64,000 bases of DNA from NCBI RefSeq assembly GCF_038502225.1, contig NC_091372.1, positions 2,396,155 to 2,460,154 on the forward strand, written 5' to 3'. Made by a program: the position numbers and the translations under genes. This stretch comes from Cherax quadricarinatus. Its lineage: Eukaryota > Arthropoda > Malacostraca > Decapoda > Parastacidae. The notes beneath the pieces are model-generated. The model saw nothing but the letters and a program-made list of their open reading frames with translations, was not told the origin of the DNA and made no database searches. Below are positions 11,493 to 22,231 of this stretch, in pieces (within the stretch, counting starts at the first letter, position 1; each line of letters opens with the position of its first letter).

Positions 11493-11640
11493 CTGAAGGA
11501 GGAGTGTTAATGCTGCAGTTTTATAACTAGTGTAAGCACACCTCTGGCAAGACAGTGATGGAATGAATGATGGTGAAAATTTTTCTTTCTTGGGCCACCC
11601 TACTTTGATGGGAAATGGCCGATGTGTTAAAAAAGAAAAA
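11493..11640 (+). mobile_element. RTE LINE 3' UTR fragment
   Basis: A 5'-truncated remnant with only the last ~150 bp of the LINE, including gcaagacagtgatggaatga and TTGGGCCACCCTACTTTGAT, then an A-rich tail. Confidence 0.8.
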
Positions 11641-11999
11641 TTACTGATGTATAAGAGTGAGTGCATGTATGTGTTTAATAATACATTTATATCATCAAAC
11701 TGTTCTCTATCTCATTGTAGGATTCAACTCATCTGTATATTTATTTTACACATACTTAGCCCATTTGCTGTCCAGGCCCCAGAAATTAATATTGCTTCTA
11801 GTGTCCACTTTATAAAAATAGCTTTTATTCTGATATGGTATTTTTTTATGATAAAGACTCCAAAAACATGAAATTTGATGGAAGGCTTAGGGGATGACAC
11901 AGGCACAAAGTTAGTGGTTTATATGTCTGTGATGTGGTCAACTTTGAGTCCTATTTTAAAGCAATTCCATTTCTCTATTTGACCAGATTTTTAGCTATC

Positions 12000-12064
12000 A
12001 TGCATAATAAAATATAACCAGGAATGATGATAAAATATAGTCATGTATGATAATAAAATATAAT
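12000..12064. repeat. AT-rich tandem repeat, left block
   Basis: Imperfect copies of a unit like ATAACCAGGAATGATGATAA. The same repeat resumes at 12532-12570 and 13003-13135, so the two LINE derivatives sit within or between blocks of one array. Confidence 0.8.
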
Positions 12065-12531
12065 CTTTCAACACACCGGCCGTATCCCACCGAGGCAGGG
12101 TGGCCCCCCCCCAAAAAAAATGAAAGTTTCTCCTTTTACATTTAGCAATATATACAGGGGAAGAGGTTACTAGCCCCTTGCTCCTGTCATTTTAGTCGCC
12201 TCTTACAACACGCATCGCTTATGGAGGAAGAATTCTGTTCTACTTCCCCATGGAGGTAAGAGGAAATAAACAAGAACAAGAACTAGAAAGAAAATAGAAG
12301 AAAACTCAGAGGGGTGTGTGTATATATGCTTGTACATGTATGTGAAGTGTGATCTAAGTGTAAGTAGAAGTAGCAAGATGTACCTGAAATCTTGCATGTG
12401 TATGAGACAGAATAAAAAGACACCAGCAATCCTACCATCATGTAAAACAATTACAGGCTTCCATTTTACACTCACTTGGCAGGATGGTAGTACCACTCTG
12501 GGCAGTTGCTGTCTACCAACCTACTACCTAG
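12065..12531 (-). mobile_element. Short RTE derivative (5' UTR joined to 3' tail)
   Basis: On the minus strand it begins with the LINE 5' UTR (AGGTTGGTAGACAGCAACTG), runs about 390 bp, then passes directly to the last ~60 bp of the LINE 3' end (complement of CCACCGAGGCAGGGTGGCC). All coding sequence is absent. The same junction type occurs at 12571-13000 and 58083-63316, which suggests a family amplified as such rather than independent truncations. Confidence 0.75.
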
Positions 12532-12570
12532 ATAAAATATAATCATGTATGATAAAATATAACCAGGAAT

Positions 12571-13000
12571 AGGTTGGTAGACAGCAACCACCCAGGGAGG
12601 CAGTCCTCTCCTGCCAAGTGAGTGTAAAACAAAAGCCTGTAATTGTTTTACACATGGTAGGATTGCTGGTGTCTTTTTTCTGTCTCAAAAACATGCAAGA
12701 TTTCAGGTACATCTTGCTACTTCTACTTACACTTAGGTCACACTACACATGCATGTACAAGCATATATACACACCCCTCTGGGTTTTCTTCTATTTCCTT
12801 ACTAGTTCTTGTTCTTGTTTATTTCCTCTTTTCTCCATGGGGAAGTGGAACAGAATTCTTCCTCTGTGGACCATGAGTGTTGTAAGAGGCGACTAAAATA
12901 CTGAGAGCAAAGGGCTAGTAACCCCTTCTCCTATATACATTACTAAATTTAAAAGGAGGTTTTGTTTTTCCTTTTGGGCCAGTTTGTTGAAAGAAGAAGA
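12571..13000 (+). mobile_element. Short RTE derivative, plus orientation
   Basis: Same structure as 12065-12531 in opposite orientation, 39 bp away, so the pair forms an inverted repeat of over 400 bp. It starts AGGTTGGTAGACAGCAACCA and ends in ccttttgggccagtttgttg. No coding sequence. Confidence 0.75.
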
Positions 13001-13002
13001 AC

Positions 13003-13135
13003 CAGGAATAATAAAATATAATCAGGTATGATGATAAAGTATAACCAGGAATAATGGTACAATATAACCAGGAATGATGATAAAATATAACCAGGAATGA
13101 TGATAAATATAACCAGGAATGATAATTACATGTAA
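13003..13135. repeat. AT-rich tandem repeat, right block
   Basis: Continuation of the ATAACCAGGAATGATGATAA array with 5-6 imperfect units. Confidence 0.85.
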
Positions 13136-14700
13136 GCATAATTGTCAATTTTCCATCAGTTTTGTGTATTATTACCTTCAGAAAAAGATTCTCTACTATG
13201 CTTGGACATTGTGGGCAAGTTTCATATTGGAGATCAGGACAGTGAAAGGGTTAGAATAATAAATATTAGGTGGTTTCTAGGTTGGTTTTTATGGGTTTAC
13301 CAAATGTAGTAAAAACACACAAGACAGACCAGGAGGTGTAGGGAGCTTTATCCGACCTCAGGAAAATTGTCAAAAAAGGCAACATTGGATAAAGTGGAAA
13401 ATATACTACTAAAATAGAGATGATTTTAGTTTGGTCCATTCCTGGAAGTAGCTTGAAATTAGACTCAAATTAGCAGAAATATTTAATATTTGACAATTGT
13501 CCTGAGGATGGGTAAGGCCTCCCACACCCCCTGGTCTGTTTTGTGTGCTTTTATTAAGTCTGATACAATTATTGGGATGCCCTGTACTATAACCAATCAT
13601 TGCTGGTTATATTTTATTATTCAAGAAATAGGGTAAATCTTCACTTTTTTTTTATTCAAAATAAAGGCAAATGTAATACAGGAGAAGCATGAGGATGTGA
13701 TTAATGAACCAAGGAAATGTTGCTTTAGTGCCTGGAATATCTACAGTGTTTATTCTGGACTCTGTTTTTAACCCTTTGACTGTCGCAGGCCCCTTTCTGA
13801 AGCTGTCATTCTTTGTCGCAAAATATTAAAAAAAAAAAAAAATTATTTTTTCTTATGAAAATGTTAGGATTATTTTACTGAGTGTTTTAAGCCTAAAAAA
13901 AAAATTTTGCCATCAGTACTTACCGAGATATAGAGCCACAAAGTTGGCAGAAAGTGAGGTGCGTATGGCAACAGCGGCGACTGCCGCCCACCCGGTATTC
14001 TTTTATTTACTCTAATTCAAAGGTTTCTTGTATTTTCCAATATTTTTCTTTTCCAAGTAACATATGTGGCCTGTGAGACCAATGTAAGGTGCATTGTTCA
14101 AATATACACTCATTGTTTACAACACAATAACTGAACAAACTTTATCACTAATAGTTTGTGTATAAAATTTGTTTACACAAACAAACAATACAAAACAAAG
14201 TTTATTACTATTGTTCCATAATATACACCTACCATCCGACTTACGACCAAGCTTGGTTCCGACCAACCGTTCGTAAGTCAAAATGGACGTAAGTCGAACC
14301 TTTGAAAATTGCCGACATACTGGGTAGGGCATAATGTCAAACTTTTCCTATATAAACTACCTACATAGTACTGTAATGTAATGTACAATCATTATTTCAT
14401 TTTTTTACCATAATTTACTTCTGTTGTTATATTTTAATTATTTATTTACTGTATATAATGTATACATGGTAGTGATATGTATTGTAAATTTTACGTCGCA
14501 TACAGTATCATATGTTACTTTTATCTTTATGTATTGTCGACACAGTGGAATGGGAGAATACCACTGGTAGTGTCATCCTGCCAGAATGTACTATAACCTA
14601 TACCCTAAGTAAAGAGAAACAACTCTGGAACATGTGTAAAACATAGCTGGCTGGGTGGGTGGGAGGGAGGCCAGGTGGGTGATTGGCTGACTGAATGTGG

Positions 14701-14931
14701 CTCTCTGTCTCTCTCTCTGTCTCTGTCTCTCTCTGTCTCTCTCTCTCTGTCTCTCTCTCTCTGTCTCTCTCTCTCTGTCTCTCTCTCTCTGTCTCTCTCT
14801 CTCTGTCTCTCTCTCTCTGTCTCTCTCTCTGTCTCTCTCTCTGTCTCTCTCTGTCTCTCTCTCTCTGTCTCTCTCTCTCTGTCTCTCTCTTTCTGTCTCT
14901 CTTTCTGTCTCTCTGTCTCTCTGTCTCTCTG

Positions 14932-15016
<85 letters not shown>

Positions 15017-15153
15017 TTCTGTCTCTCTCTCTTTCTGTCTCTCTCTCTTTCTGTCTCTCTCTCTGTCTCTCTCTGTCTCTCTGTCTCTCTCTCTCTGTCT
15101 CTCTCTCTCTGTCTCTCTCTCTCTGTCTCTCTCTCTCTGTCTCTCTCTCTCTG

Positions 15154-15185
<32 letters not shown>

Positions 15186-15319
15186 TCTGTCTCTCTCTCT
15201 CTGTCTCTCTCTCTCTGTCTCTCTCTCTCTGTCTCTCTCTCTGTCTCTCTCTCTGTCTCTCTCTCTCTGTCTCTCTCTCTCTGTCTCTCTCTCTCTGTCT
15301 CTCTCTCTCTCTGTCTCTC

Positions 15320-15384
<65 letters not shown>
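14701..15384. repeat. TCTCTG/TCTC simple repeat, 684 bp
   Basis: Pure pyrimidine-rich repeat of TCTCTCTGTCTC type. It is open in all three forward frames (polySer-Leu) and reverse (Arg-Glu), but this is periodicity, not coding. Confidence 0.97.
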
Positions 15385-15385
<1 letters not shown>

Positions 15386-15394
<9 letters not shown>

Positions 15395-16570
15395 TTTTTA
15401 CACAGGGTTTGACAAGGTTAAGGATCCCTAGCTTTATTGACAAGCTATTTGCAGGGTAAGGATTCCTAACTTTATTGGCAAGCTAAGAGCTGTTACCTAC
15501 ATCAGCTCATTTGAAAGCATTTTTATTGTTATGAGACATACAAGTAGGGAACAGGATGAAGTTGGAGCCATCTGTGGGCCAGCCTTTTCATTTGATCAAC
15601 TGACTTTATCTCGTTGACATCATAATGCTGTACGAATGTGTTCCATACTCGAGTCATCCTGGGTATATAGGATCTCAGATGGAGTGATGTTCTGGAGATG
15701 GGTACAGCCAGAGTGAAGTTGCTGCTTTCTGCCCGTCTTGTGGCATAAAAGCTTGTTTCACGCTGTCCTCGAAGTGGATCCAAGTGTGGTACTTTGACAA
15801 TATTGGCCTTGTACATAACAGTAAGGCCACCCACGTCCCTCCTATGTTGAAGGCTCTGCTGAAATGACAGATCTATCCAGGATGGGTCCAGGCGAGAGAT
15901 GAGACGTCTTGCTCTGTTCTCTACTCTGTCAAGCAGTCGCAGATGAGAGGGGGGGCAGGCAAACCAAGAAAATGGAGCATACTCAATGTGTGAGCGTACT
16001 TGTGCCTCGTACAGAATCTTGCATCCCCTACTGTCAAGCAGATGCGAGATACGGCGAAGTGCTGTAAGCTTCCTGGCTGCCTTGTTTACAAGATTTACAA
16101 CATGGTTCTTCATGGTTAGTTTGGAGTCAAATTTCACCCCAAGGATATCAACTTCTTCTCCAGGTGCCAGCACCCTCCCATTCATCCTTACTACTGCACC
16201 AGGATTACCATCATAGTGCCTAGAGACGATCATCATTTGCGTTTTCTCAGGTGCAAATGTTACTTGCCATCTATTTCCCCAAGCTGAAATAGCTCTCAGC
16301 TGGTGATTGATGTAGCTTAGAGCAGCTGGCATTTCTTCTCTTGGATAAGTGAATGTCGTTGTACAGTCGTCTGCATATGCATGTGATTCTGGGATGAGAT
16401 GAAGAAGGTTGTTGAAGTAGACATTCCATAACAATGGTCCCAGCACGCTTCCTTGTGGAACACTTGCCCCAATAGGATGTCTTGCTGATTCCGTTCCATT
16501 GAGAACTACACTTAGAGATCTACCATGATGGTAATCACTGAGGAGACATAGCGTAGAGCCTGCAATTCCC
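15386..16570 (-). mobile_element. 5'-truncated Jockey/CR1-type LINE
   Basis: On the minus strand it starts inside the RT, continues through a ~120-bp 3' UTR (complement of gggtaaggattcctaacttt) and ends in a poly-A tract next to the TCTC repeat. The TCTC repeat also flanks the other side (16571-16764), so the LINE inserted into a simple-sequence tract. A different clade from the RTE copies. Confidence 0.8.
15529..16569 (-). pseudogene. Jockey/CR1-type reverse transcriptase fragment
   Basis: About 345 residues of uninterrupted RT C-terminal half. Motif B is ASVPQGSVLGPLLWNVYFNN, the catalytic box is HAYADDCTT, then FAPEKTQMMIVS, ILGVKFDSKLTMKNHV and a conserved C-terminal LYEAQVRSHIEYA segment (thumb region of Jockey-like RTs). 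The fingers, motif A and endonuclease are missing. The frame reads on into the adjacent repeat as Arg-Glu, which is not part of the protein. No stop codons interrupt it, so the insertion is fairly young. Confidence 0.85.
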
Positions 16571-16675
16571 ACTCTCTCTCTGTCTCTCTGTCTCTCTGTC
16601 TCTCTTGTCTCTCTGTCTCTCTGTCTCTCTGTCTCTCTCTCTCTCTGTCTCTCTCTCTCTCTCTGTCTCTCTCTC

Positions 16676-16764
<89 letters not shown>
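16571..16764. repeat. TCTC simple repeat, second block
   Basis: Continuation of the 14701-15384 tract on the other side of the inserted LINE. Confidence 0.95.
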
Positions 16765-16768
<4 letters not shown>

Positions 16769-17383
16769 GGTATACGTAAGTAAAGTTATCATACATAGTA
16801 TAAATTACCTAGATAACCCAAATAATCCAGACAAAGTGCTATACAGTGGATCCCTGCCTCAGTGGGAAATGGCCGACTTGTTGAAAAAAAAAATAATAAT
16901 TATTATTATTATTACAATAATACATATGTACTAATAATAATATTATTATTAAACTATAATATAATAATCATGTCCACTCATTACTTACCTTATTAAAATA
17001 TCTGTAGTCTTAATGTAGAGTGAGAGGTGAGTAAACAAGATTAAATTAATAAACGATTGAGTGTGTAGAAGGTTGGCGAGTTATGTAAACAAACGTTTTT
17101 GTTGTTGTTGTTACCAGCCCGGACACGAATGATTCCTGTTCACTCTGTCAAGCCGACCAGAAAAACATCTCCTATTTGTTAATTTATATGTTTATATGTT
17201 ATGTAGCATGTTTATTATATAATTTTGAAAAAGAAATCATAGATGGATTAAGCAAAATGTCTATATCAACGTTTTATACACATTTAATGCGCCTCAGTGA
17301 TTATTATTGTGTTATTATCATTATTAATTAATATGGCGTCTTCAAGACCAATTACACTCTTAATGAGTGGCTCTGAGACAGAC

Positions 17384-17600
17384 AAGCAGACAGACACACA
17401 CAGGTAGACACACACACTCAGGTAGACACACACACAGGTAGACACACACACACAGGTAGACAGACACACACAGGTAGACAAAAAGACACACACAGGTAGA
17501 CAAAGACACAGGTAGACATAAAGACAGACACACAGGTAGACAGACAGATAAACAGACACACAGAGATACACAGATATATAGGCAGACAGATACAGACAGG
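17384..17600. repeat. ACACACAGGTAGAC tandem repeat
   Basis: Irregular repeat of ACACACAGGTAGACAG-like units within the 3.7-kb element. Cys/Val-rich open frames on the minus strand are a consequence of the repeat. Confidence 0.9.
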
Positions 17601-17930
17601 TTTATGTGCAACAGTGAAAACAAATAGAGAGTTCGAGAGTAAGAGCCTTTCTTGCCACAGACTTCATCTTAGGGGCCATGGTGAAATTTACTGTCCAGTT
17701 AGTACAGTTAATACAGTATGATGATGATGATAGGACAGGGTTGCTCAAACTGATGCTGCCTGCATGACGCATTGCCGCCGCGAGTATTGTCAAATATTGT
17801 ACAGTGGTGTGCATCAGCCGGCCCAGCCCAGCTGCCAGATGCACGGTCATAAGTCGAGTGAACGTATGTCGAGCAGGTTGTAAGTCGGAAGGTAGGTGTA
17901 TATACATATGTACAGTCACTGAACACGTTC

Positions 17931-20400
17931 CTATAACTGCTGCAGCTTGTGGAACTCTTTGAAACATGGGTATATGCAGAGTGGCACTTGACACTCCTCA
18001 CACATAAAACGAGTGTCTCTGCGTGTTTGTGGGCGTTTTGTGGTATGTGTACATACATAACACCTCTTCTGAGCATTTTTCTTGGCAGTAGTAGGAGGCA
18101 GTTGTATGGGGTAGTGATCACCAGGCCTGAAACGAGATGGCGTGTGTTGGTAATTTTGTGGGCGCTGGTCTATTGCAGGTGTTGCTCCTTGGTACTTTGC
18201 GATTATTTGTCTGATTACTGACAAACAAAATTCACCATATTTTGGTGTTTTGTTGGTCCTCAACTTGTATATGTTATAAGCATTTAGCATGGAGATATCA
18301 ACAAGATGGAAAAAAAGTTTTATATACCACTTATAACTCTTATGTACACAATCAGCAAACCCAATCTGCATGTCACATATGTCCACTAAGCGCATATTGA
18401 GGTTGTAGTCCATGACAGCTGCAGGCTTTAGAATGGTTTCATTGGTCTCTCTGTTGTGCCTGCCACTGTGTGCCATTTCGTTTCGGTGAACTGATGTCAA
18501 CAATGTGACATCACGTTTGTCATGCCACTGAAATGCCATGATGTCATTGGCAGCAAAGGCTTGCACCTCACCTCTGCGAGTGCCAGCGTTGAACCTTGGC
18601 ATATGTTTATGATTACCACGCACTGTGCCACACACATTTGTCAGGTTCACTCGCAAGAAATCACTGAGTAAGGGGCTTGTGTACCATTTATCAGTAAATA
18701 ACATATGCCCCTTACCAAGATATGGTTCCATCATTGTTCTAACCACATCACCAGAGATATCCAATAACTTCATGGTATCTCTCAAAGTATTACTGCCAGT
18801 GTACACAATGATGTCCAAAACTAGACCACTTCTGCAATCACACAGTACAGTGGACCCCCGCATAACGATCACCTCCGAATGCGACCAATTATGTAAGTGT
18901 ATTTATGTAAGTGTGTTTGTACGTGTATGTTTGGGGGTCTGAAATGGACTAATCTACTTCACAATATTCCTTATGGGAACAAATTCGGTCAGTACTGGCA
19001 CCTGAACATACTTCTGGAGGAAAAAAATATCGTTAACCGGGGGTCCACTGTACAAATAACTTTATACCAAAGCATTTCCTCTTGCTTGGTATATATTGCT
19101 TGAATGAGAGTCTTCCTTTGAATAAAATCAAAGACTCGTCAATAACAAGCTTCCTGAAGGGATAAAAATACATGCAGCACTTTTGTTTCATGTACATAAA
19201 CACATTTCTGATCTTATATAACCTGTCGCTTCTGTCAGGCCTGGTTTTGTCTGAAAAGTGTAACATACGTAACAGTATCAAGAAACGATTGACACCTATA
19301 ATGTCACTAAAACCTGGAGTTGAAATCAGGGGTTCTGTTGCCCAGTATGTGGTGACAGTGTGCTTATACACATGGGGCATAAGCATTATTGTGGCAAAAA
19401 ACAGGTACATCTCTGCCACAGTTGTCTCCTTCCACTGGTGTAGCCGTGATCTTGGTGAGAGAATTGTATTTACCATGGTGTATTCATAGTATGTGTTGGT
19501 TTCCCTGGCAATGATGTCCATCAGGGGTTCATTGAAGAATAACTCAAAGCATTCCAGTTCACTAGCATTGTTCCCAAGTGGACATGATGGCTTTATTCCA
19601 CTTCGTGTTTCATCAAATTCATGGGGACTGGGAACAAACTCGTCACCTTACTGCCAATCCCAGATGCGGTCTGCTGGTGGGTTCTGGATATTGTAACGTG
19701 GTTATGGTTGTGCAGGTTGTGGTTGTGCAGGTTGTGGTTGTGTAGGTTGTGGTTGTGTAGGTTGTGGGAGTGTGGGGTTGGGTGAGGCTGGTTGTTGTTG
19801 TGCAGAGTCAGTAGCGTGGCCCGCTGCTGGTGCCACATGGGTCGTGCCACCATCACTATCACCACCACTGCCTGCTGCCTCACTCACATCATTCATACCC
19901 ATCGTAACAATATCGTCATCTTCACTATCAGGTCGTGGTGTAGGGCCACGGGATGTGCTCCCAGAGTTTCTCCTTCCCCTTGGAACAGCATATGAAACAC
20001 TACCAGACCGCATGCTACGTCGTACATACTGCCACTTCACTGGGGAATATTCACCTTCACTGTCACAACTAGAACTGCTTTCAATAACCTTGAAATCACT
20101 ATCACTATCACATTCACTGCTAACATCTGGGTCTTGTACACGACCAAATAGTTTCCTCTTTCGTCCTGGTACAGGTGAACGTGAACGTAAACAAGCCGGC
20201 CCAGCACCAGAGGTGGAAGGTTGTGGGTCATCAGGGTTTTCATCACTAATTACGTCATCCTGGGCACTTTTTTCGGTCACACTCGCTTCAAAACCCTGGA
20301 ATTCACTGTCACTGACACTTTCATCGCTGTTAGAGCTATCACTTGGGGACAAAAGACCTCCAATCCGCCGAGGAGTGAGGTACTTCTTACCGCGAGGCAT
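17931..20400 (-). pseudogene. piggyBac transposase, disrupted copy
   Basis: Reads from MPRGKKYLTPRRIGGL at 20400 to the C-terminal Cys-rich domain (KRCYVCTHTTKRPQTRRDTR, CEECQVPLCIYPC) at 17931. Relative to 52454-54688 it has stop codons near 19702 (Glu codon changed to TAA) and near 19649 (Asp to TAA after WQ), and a 203-bp Tigger MITE at 18848-19050 cuts the catalytic domain just after FGIKLFV. The DDE region otherwise remains recognisable (VIDESLILFKGR; LFTDKWYTS; MDYNLNMRLVDICD). It cannot give an active enzyme. PGBD4-like family by motif. Confidence 0.93.
18848..19050. mobile_element. 203-bp Tigger-type MITE
   Basis: Ends CAGTGGACCCCCGCATAACG / CGTTAACCGGGGGTCCACTG, TA duplication at both sides. 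Inserted in the piggyBac transposase pseudogene. Same termini as the larger Tigger copies. Confidence 0.9.
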
Positions 20401-21073
20401 GGTGAAAATGGACTACCAAGATGGCGTTCCCACAATGCACTGCTGAGTCCCAGATTTTTTTCACAGGGTGCACACCCACCACTGAGACCCATTCTCTCTC
20501 ATGTAGGCCTACCAGGCCTTTCCCGCTTGATTTGAAGCCGCTAGAATTTATGCGTATAAATACGTCAGAAACAGTGGCGCGTAAGACGTATATATACGAC
20601 GTAAACAGTCAAAGGGTTAAATTAGTATTTTTTTTACATTTTTTGTGTAACATTGGCCAAATTACTGAATTCTTTGTACTTTGTAGGGTGGTTCTGATGT
20701 TGAATGGGCAGTTTATTTTGCTCACTTGGTAGAATTTGGTCAAATTGATAATAGAATTGGCTTAAAATAGGACTCAGTGGACAAAATCACCAATAAGTAA
20801 ATTGTGGCCAGATCTTAACTTTTTGCCTCCATTCTTCCATAAGTTTTCAATGAAATTTTGCATTTTTGGCATCTTTACCTTCAGAAAAAGATTCTTTACT
20901 ATTTTAGAAGAAAAACTTTTTGTTTTTTTTTAAAGTTCCAACACTGTGATCACTTTTAATTTTGGGGCTTCCAACAATGAAGGGGTTAATGGTATACAGT
21001 ACTAATAAGTTTATGAGTAAGATATGTGCAATACCTGATGCCTTTATCTGCAGTATCTTGTTTGACTCCAGTA

Positions 21074-21419
21074 CAGGAGAGCCCCATTTGTATGGCTCTA
21101 AGGTTCCCGACCTTGTGTAATAAGCAAAAATCACCTGCAGGTGAAAAAGATCATTTTTTCATTATCGAATGTGTCTAAAATGCCTGATAATGTATTTACA
21201 CTGTCATATATTAAGTGCTCAATACAACTAGGCATAAAAAACATAAACAAGTAAAATAAATACACAGTATACAATACTTACCTTAAAATATGGTGCTGGT
21301 TGCCCTTCCCTTACGTAGAAAAGCAATAAAAGCACTGAACATAATGAACAATGGCTCAGTTGAAAACCAACGAAAACATGAAGCACCGAAAAGAAGCTGT
21401 ATACACTGGGCTCTCGTGT
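21074..21419. mobile_element. ~350-bp TA-flanked MITE, copy 1
   Basis: Inverted ends CAGGAGAGCCC / GGGCTCTCGTG with TA duplication. The interior is homologous throughout to 22232-22608. No open frame of note. Confidence 0.75.
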
Positions 21420-21719
21420 ATGTGTCCATCATGCTGCCTGTGCTTCAAATGGAGTAAAACTTAGGAATGAAACACAATAGCTGAGGGACTGATTACCTCA
21501 TCTTCCACTGTCTTCCATATATAACCTATTGAATTGAGAAAGCTATAGGTTCACAAAACATATTCATAATAATGACACTCAAGTGGTGCACATGTCTCAC
21601 TCTTTAAGTTTCTAAGTGATAAATATTACACATTGAACCATGAGAAATAGCACAAATGTTTTGGTCTAGCTGGAGACAGCTTCATGTAAGCTCAGAATGG
21701 GTTTCTAGCTAGACTGGAT

Positions 21720-21905
21720 TTTTTTTTTTTTTTTTTTTCAACAAGTTGGTCGTTTTCCACCGAGGCAGGGTGACCCAAAAAAGAAAGAAAATCCCCAAAA
21801 AGAAAATACTTTCATCATCATTCAACACTTTCACCACACTCACACATTATCACTGCTTTTGCAGAGGTGCTCAGAATACAACAGTTCAGACTGGAAATAT
21901 TTACA
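21720..21905 (-). mobile_element. RTE LINE 3' end fragment (subfamily A)
   Basis: Minus-strand 3' terminus: complement of cgaggcagggtgacccaaaa, ending in an 18-bp homopolymer (T on plus strand) that represents the A tail. Confidence 0.8.
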
Positions 21906-22231
21906 CTATTTTTTACTGCTTATTGTGAGACATCATTAAAATGGTAAACAATACAGTACTGACAAGTTGAAGACTAAGACCTGGGTGCAACACCTGGATG
22001 TCTTTATTTAAAGTCATTTCACCAACTCCTGGATTTTCCACATGTCTAGTTTCACTTAATGTGAGTCAGATAACCCAGTGTTAGTGTATGATGCAGTATA
22101 TAAATATTGATAAATCTCGATAGATAATATATAATTTGTTTCTTTCATTGCATGTCACTTCTTCTAAGGCTCCTCCAGGTGAGCTGTTATTAATTACAGA
22201 GTATTATTGACTAGTTATCTACATGTTAGTG

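Larger units (their letters stand above)
11757..13254. mobile_element. Degenerate piggyBac-type MITE hosting two short RTE derivatives
   Basis: Decayed ends (ttagcccatttgctgtcc and ggacagtgaaagggtta) and internal homology (gatggaaggcttag, gtcaactttgagtcctattt, attctctac) match the other MITEs. TTAA has mutated on both sides. It is interrupted from about 12000 to 13135 by AT-rich tandem repeats and two LINE derivatives. Confidence 0.55.
14226..17898. mobile_element. 3.7-kb TA-flanked DNA element without transposase
   Basis: Inverted ends CACCTACCATCCGACTTACG / GTAAGTCGGAAGGTAGGTG with TA on both sides. The empty site is visible by comparison with the intact piggyBac 3' region near 54700-54730. 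The interior holds simple repeats, a Jockey/CR1 RT fragment and, near 17602-17680 on the minus strand, a short start MAPKMKSVARKA that recalls a Tigger transposase N-terminus. Shares interior with 4437-10606. Small derivatives are at 28807-29119 and 58631-58930. Confidence 0.75.
13768..20620 (-). mobile_element. piggyBac element, inactivated by nonsense codons and insertions
   Basis: TTAA at both borders, and ends identical in design to the intact copy at 52234-55174, lying on the minus strand. At the transposase 5' end (20553-20598) are the palindromes CGTATAAATACG and CGTATATATACG, 34 bp apart. Without insertions it would be about 2.97 kb. It is split by 14226-17898 (TA duplication, in the 3' non-coding part) and 18848-19050 (TA duplication, inside the transposase). 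Confidence 0.9.
13385..20989. mobile_element. piggyBac-type MITE split by a piggyBac element
   Basis: The left part (about 13385-13767) and right part (20621-20989) are adjacent segments of the common MITE interior. Left ends in tattctggactctgttttTAA and right continues TTAAattagtatttttt, as in the unbroken copy at 48938-48975. The right terminus (aatgaaggggTTAA) is preserved. The left terminus is obscured by an inverted-repeat insertion around 13262-13600. Confidence 0.7.

Noticed and set aside
14675..15459. Long open frames of Ser-Leu or Arg-Glu repeats
   Set aside because: They are the translation of a TCTC/TCTG simple repeat in every frame; no start context or complex sequence.
17284..17623. 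Cys/Val-rich secreted or membrane protein on minus strand
   Set aside because: Translation of an ACACACAGGTAGAC repeat.
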